DNA of 41,898 nt. Origin: Alphaproteobacteria bacterium. Its GTDB lineage: Bacteria > Pseudomonadota > Alphaproteobacteria > GCA-2731375. Location of the stretch: NCBI GenBank assembly GCA_030746295.1, contig JASLMY010000012.1, forward strand, positions 1 to 41,898, read 5' to 3'. Of this stretch, positions 39,219 to 41,898 are shown piece by piece; position 1 is the stretch's first letter; the number at the start of each line of letters is the position of its first letter. The position numbers and the translations under genes are program-made. The notes below the pieces were generated by a model. That model searched no databases. It saw nothing but the letters and a program-made list of their open reading frames with translations, and had not been told where the DNA came from.

Positions 39219-40354
39219 CCGGCTCGCGCGCCGACTACGGGCTTCTCTACTGGGTGCTGAGGGAGATCGAGGCCGCGCCCGAGCTGGCGCTTCGCCTCGT
39301 CGCCACCGGCACGCATCTCGCGACCCGCTTCGGCGAGACCCGCCGGGTGATCCTGGACGACGGCTTCGAGATCGCGGCCGAGGTCCCGTTCGATCTCGAC
39401 GAGGACACGGCGGCGGCGGTGACCCGGGGCATGGGCGAGGCGGCGATCGGCTTCGCCACCGCCTTCGAGCGGCTCGACCCCGATATCGTCCTGCTGCTGG
39501 GCGACCGCTACGAGATCATGGCGGCGGCGCAGGCGGCGATGATCGCCGGCCTGCCGATCGCGCACCTCTTGGGTGGCGATGTCACCGTCGGGGCTTTCGA
39601 TGATTCGATCCGCCACTGCATCACCAAGATGGCGCATCTGCATTTCGCCTCGAACGCGGAGTCCGGCCGTCGCCTGCACCAGCTCGGCGAGGACCCGGAG
39701 TCCATCTGGGTGACCGGCAACCCCGGCCTAGACCACATCCGGCGGACCGCGCTGTTGGACCGTGCCGAATTCGAGGCGGCCATCGGCTTCCGGCTGAGGC
39801 GGCGCAACCTGCTGGTGACTTACCACCCGGAGACCCGGGCGCGACCCAGTGCGGGGGCCGACTTCGAGGCCCTGCTGTCAGCACTCGACGGACTCGGCGA
39901 CGATGTCGGCATGATCTTCACCGCGCCCAACGCCGATCCCGGCAACCGGGCGATTGCCGCGGCCCTCGACGCCTTCGCCGCCCGTGACAACGCCGTCGTC
40001 CGCGACTCGCTCGGCCAACGGCTCTACCTCAGCGCCATGGCCCATGCCGACGCCATGGTCGGCAATTCTTCCAGCGGCTTGATGGAGATGCCCTCTTTCG
40101 CCAAGCCGACAGTCAACGTCGGCGGCCGTCAGGACGGAAGGCCGCGCGCCACCTCGGTGATCGACGTCGCCGCCGACACCGGTGCCATCGCCGCTGCTAT
40201 AGATGAGGCCTTGGTGCGCGACTGCCGGGATGTCGTCAATCCCTACGGCACCGGCGACGCGGCGGCGCGGATCGTCGCCGTGCTGCGGCGGACCGTGGAG
40301 CCGGCGGCGCTGCTGCGCAAGGAATTTCACGATCTGGGAGTGCTGGCGGCATGA
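39191..40354 (+). CDS. neuC: Hydrolysing nucleotide-sugar 2-epimerase (NeuC/LegG family), copy 2
   Basis: A 387-aa enzyme opening AAVTGSRADYGLLYW. It carries LLLGDRYEIMAAA, AHLLGGDVTVGAFDDSIRH and ITKMAHLHF. NADPGNRAI and GNSSSGLMEMPSFAKPTVNVG form the nucleotide-binding side. The HLLGGDVT segment differs from HVEGGDIT of copy 1 and is closer to the LegG wording. It overlaps the ptmE-like gene by 28 bp and the synthase by 4 bp (ATGA). It should supply the 2,4-diacetamido-type hexose to the synthase next to it. Confidence 0.87.
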   Translation: MAQRTIAAVTGSRADYGLLYWVLREIEAAPELALRLVATGTHLATRFGETRRVILDDGFEIAAEVPFDLDEDTAAAVTRGMGEAAIGFATAFERLDPDIVLLLGDRYEIMAAAQAAMIAGLPIAHLLGGDVTVGAFDDSIRHCITKMAHLHFASNAESGRRLHQLGEDPESIWVTGNPGLDHIRRTALLDRAEFEAAIGFRLRRRNLLVTYHPETRARPSAGADFEALLSALDGLGDDVGMIFTAPNADPGNRAIAAALDAFAARDNAVVRDSLGQRLYLSAMAHADAMVGNSSSGLMEMPSFAKPTVNVGGRQDGRPRATSVIDVAADTGAIAAAIDEALVRDCRDVVNPYGTGDAAARIVAVLRRTVEPAALLRKEFHDLGVLAA

Positions 40355-41433
40355 GCGGCAAGCGGATCACGATCATCGCCGAGGCCGGCGTCAACCACAA
40401 CGGCTCGGCCGAGCGCGCCCTCGAACTCGTCAACGCCGCCGCTCGGGCCGGTGCCGACGTGGTCAAGTTCCAGACCTTCAAAGCCGAGCGCATGATATCG
40501 AAGGCGGCACCCAAGGCGCGCTATCAGGTCGAGACCACGGGCGGTGCCGAATCGCAGCTCGAGATGGTGCGGAAGCTGGAGCTCGACGAGGCCCTGCACG
40601 AGGCGCTGATCGGGCGCTGCGCGGACCAGGGCATCGAGTTCCTGTCGACCCCGTTCGACGCCGGCAGTGTAGATCTCCTGTGCCGCCTCGGCCTTCGCCG
40701 TCTGAAGGTGCCGTCGGGCGAGATCACCAACGGCCCCTTGTTGCTGCACCTGGCGCGGACCGGCCTGCCGCTGATCCTTTCCACCGGCATGGCGACGTTG
40801 GCGGAGGTAGAGGCGGCGCTCGCCGTCCTCGCCTTCGGCATTACTGCCGCGGCCGGCGCCGTGCCTGACGCCGCCGGCACCGAAGCGGCACTGGCGAGCG
40901 AGGCCGGCCGCCAGGCTTTGCACCGGAACGTGACCCTGCTGCACTGCACCACCGAGTATCCGGCGCCGCTGGAATCGGTGAACCTGCGCGCCATGGACAG
41001 CCTGGCCCGGACCTTCGGCTTGCCGGTCGGCTACTCCGACCACACCCAGGGCATCACCGTGGCGATCGCCGCCGCAGCCCGCGGTGCCACGGTGATCGAG
41101 AAGCATTTCACGCTCGACCGCCGGCTCCCTGGCCCCGACCATAGGGCCTCGCTCGAGCCGGACGAGCTTCGGGCCATGGTCGAGGCGGTGCGCGAGGTCG
41201 AGGCCGCGCTCGGCGACGGCGCCAAGGCGCCCGTGGCTTGCGAGGTGGAGAACGCGAAGGTCGCGCGCAAGAGCCTGGTCGCGGCCCGCGATCTCGACCC
41301 CGGCGAGGTCCTCTCGGCGGAGAGCCTGACGGCGATGCGTCCCGGCACCGGGATCTCGCCGATGCGCTATTGGGACTTCATCGGCCGGACGGCGGGGCGC
41401 GGCTACCGTGCCGGCGACCTGATCCAAGCCTGA
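40351..41433 (+). CDS. neuB: Nonulosonic acid synthase (NeuB/LegI family), copy 2
   Basis: A 360-aa synthase. IIAEAGVNHNGSAERAL, VVKFQTFKAERM, FLSTPFDAGSVDLL, KVPSGEI and LILSTGMATL mark the TIM barrel. LLHCTTEYPAPLESVNLRAM, VGYSDHTQGI and VIEKHFTLDRRLPGPDH follow. The SAF domain contains VARKSLVAARDL and GTGISPMRYWDFIG. An extra 30-residue segment (about 165-195) before the CTTEYPAP strand is shared with legionaminate synthases and missing from the copy at 5406. It is coupled to the epimerase by ATGA overlap and separated by 9 bp from the formyltransferase. Confidence 0.9.
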   Translation: MSGKRITIIAEAGVNHNGSAERALELVNAAARAGADVVKFQTFKAERMISKAAPKARYQVETTGGAESQLEMVRKLELDEALHEALIGRCADQGIEFLSTPFDAGSVDLLCRLGLRRLKVPSGEITNGPLLLHLARTGLPLILSTGMATLAEVEAALAVLAFGITAAAGAVPDAAGTEAALASEAGRQALHRNVTLLHCTTEYPAPLESVNLRAMDSLARTFGLPVGYSDHTQGITVAIAAAARGATVIEKHFTLDRRLPGPDHRASLEPDELRAMVEAVREVEAALGDGAKAPVACEVENAKVARKSLVAARDLDPGEVLSAESLTAMRPGTGISPMRYWDFIGRTAGRGYRAGDLIQA

Positions 41434-41442
41434 GCGACGGCC

Positions 41443-41898
41443 ATGCCGGTGATCCTCTTCTCCAAGACCGACGACTGGTCCCGGCGCGCCCAGGCGGCGG
41501 CGCGGGCCTGCTTCGCCGGCGACCTGACGATCCACGAAGGCCAGCGCGGGATGGCGTTTCCGGACAAGGTCGAGGTCTCGGCGGACACGACCCTGCTCTC
41601 CTTTCTTTCGCCCTGGATCGTGCCGGCACGCCTGCTGGAGGCCGCGGCGCTGGCGCTCAACTTCCATCCGGGGCCCCGCGATTACCCGGGCATCGGCTGC
41701 TACAACTTCGCCCTCTACGAGGGCGCGGCCCGCTACGGCGCCGTCTGCCACCGGATGGCGGCCAAGGTCGATACCGGCGCCATCCTGCTGGAGCGGAGCT
41801 TCCCGGTGGAAGCGACGGACTCGGTCGAGAGCCTGAAGCTGAAGACCATGCACGTGATGCTGGCGATGTTCGAGGAGATCGCCGCCTCGCTGGCGGCG
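41443..41898 (+). CDS. Formyltransferase-family protein, truncated by the window end
   Basis: Open from ATG 41443 to the last base (152 codons, no stop). The visible part begins MPVILFSKTDDWSRRAQAAA and contains LSFLSPWIVPARLLEAAA. LNFHPGPRDYPGIGCYNFAL then carries the Asn-His-Pro catalytic core of the N10-formyltetrahydrofolate-dependent formyltransferases (Fmt and sugar N-formyltransferases). KVDTGAILLERSFPV follows, as in that fold. It starts 9 bp after the NulO synthase, so a sugar amine (for example a nonulosonate or its precursor) is the likely acceptor, as for PseJ-type enzymes. Methionyl-tRNA formylation is unlikely in this operon. Confidence 0.8.
   Translation, partial: MPVILFSKTDDWSRRAQAAARACFAGDLTIHEGQRGMAFPDKVEVSADTTLLSFLSPWIVPARLLEAAALALNFHPGPRDYPGIGCYNFALYEGAARYGAVCHRMAAKVDTGAILLERSFPVEATDSVESLKLKTMHVMLAMFEEIAASLAA

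Noticed and set aside
40327..41853. Leftward frame of about 500 codons opposite the second synthase and formyltransferase
   Set aside because: Antisense to two genes with clear catalytic motifs.
1..41898. CRISPR array, tRNA/rRNA genes, insertion sequences or prophage
   Set aside because: No spacer-repeat pattern, tRNA-like cloverleaf, transposase or phage protein was recognised on either strand; the only tandem repeat is the coding MORN array.

Overview
High-GC window with dense, often overlapping genes and GTG/TTG starts. It looks alphaproteobacterial, possibly Rhodospirillales-like: it has an EPS-associated MarR-type regulator next to a NusG-like gene, nonulosonate sugar genes, and TPR/TolB-like cyclase and flavin-monooxygenase families that are common there. 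The taxonomic call is an inference. No tRNA, rRNA, CRISPR, IS element or phage gene was seen.

Region 1 (1-12408) is a surface-glycan locus. Leftward run asnB1, a winged-helix regulator with a Rossmann-like extension, then the first 10 codons of a NusG/RfaH-like antiterminator. Rightward run a WbpA-type UDP-N-acetylhexosamine dehydrogenase and a nonulosonic-acid module: CMP-transferase (neuA/legF-like), NulO synthase (neuB-like), an SDR, a hydrolysing 2-epimerase (neuC/legG-like), a CBS-domain nucleotidyltransferase (ptmE-like) and a legB-like 4,6-dehydratase. A second, leftward asnB closes the block. No aminotransferase (legC) or N-acetyltransferase (legH) is present.

Region 2 (12738-15424) has a secreted MORN-repeat protein built on a 69-bp tandem array, divergent from a UDP-glucuronate 4-epimerase-like gene.

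Region 3 (15531-26916) interrupts the glycan theme with small-molecule metabolism: two LLM flavin oxidoreductases, two EthD/Dabb-like proteins, a Gfo/Idh/MocA oxidoreductase, an SDR, a class III cyclase-TolB-TPR protein, a D-cysteine desulfhydrase/ACC deaminase homologue, an amidase, an SMP-30 protein and an ArsR regulator.

Region 4 (26932-33123) is the least familiar part. A tightly overlapping leftward operon encodes a TPR/SGNH-like protein, an acyl-AMP ligase, an acyl carrier protein and a 2OG-Fe(II) oxygenase. It is divergent from a TPR protein with a DUF115/Maf-like C-terminus. I read it as a candidate acyl-activation and surface-glycan modification system.

Region 5 (33124-37947) holds a strong hairpin, a 64-aa protein, a Crp/Fnr regulator and a fadI-fadJ beta-oxidation pair. 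Region 6 (38076-41898) is a second, divergent nonulosonate module (ptmE-like, neuC-like, neuB-like), followed by a formyltransferase cut off by the window edge, which suggests an N-formylated sugar. Regions 1 and 6 would supply activated nonulosonates. Region 4 carries a candidate transferase and a candidate acyl modification.
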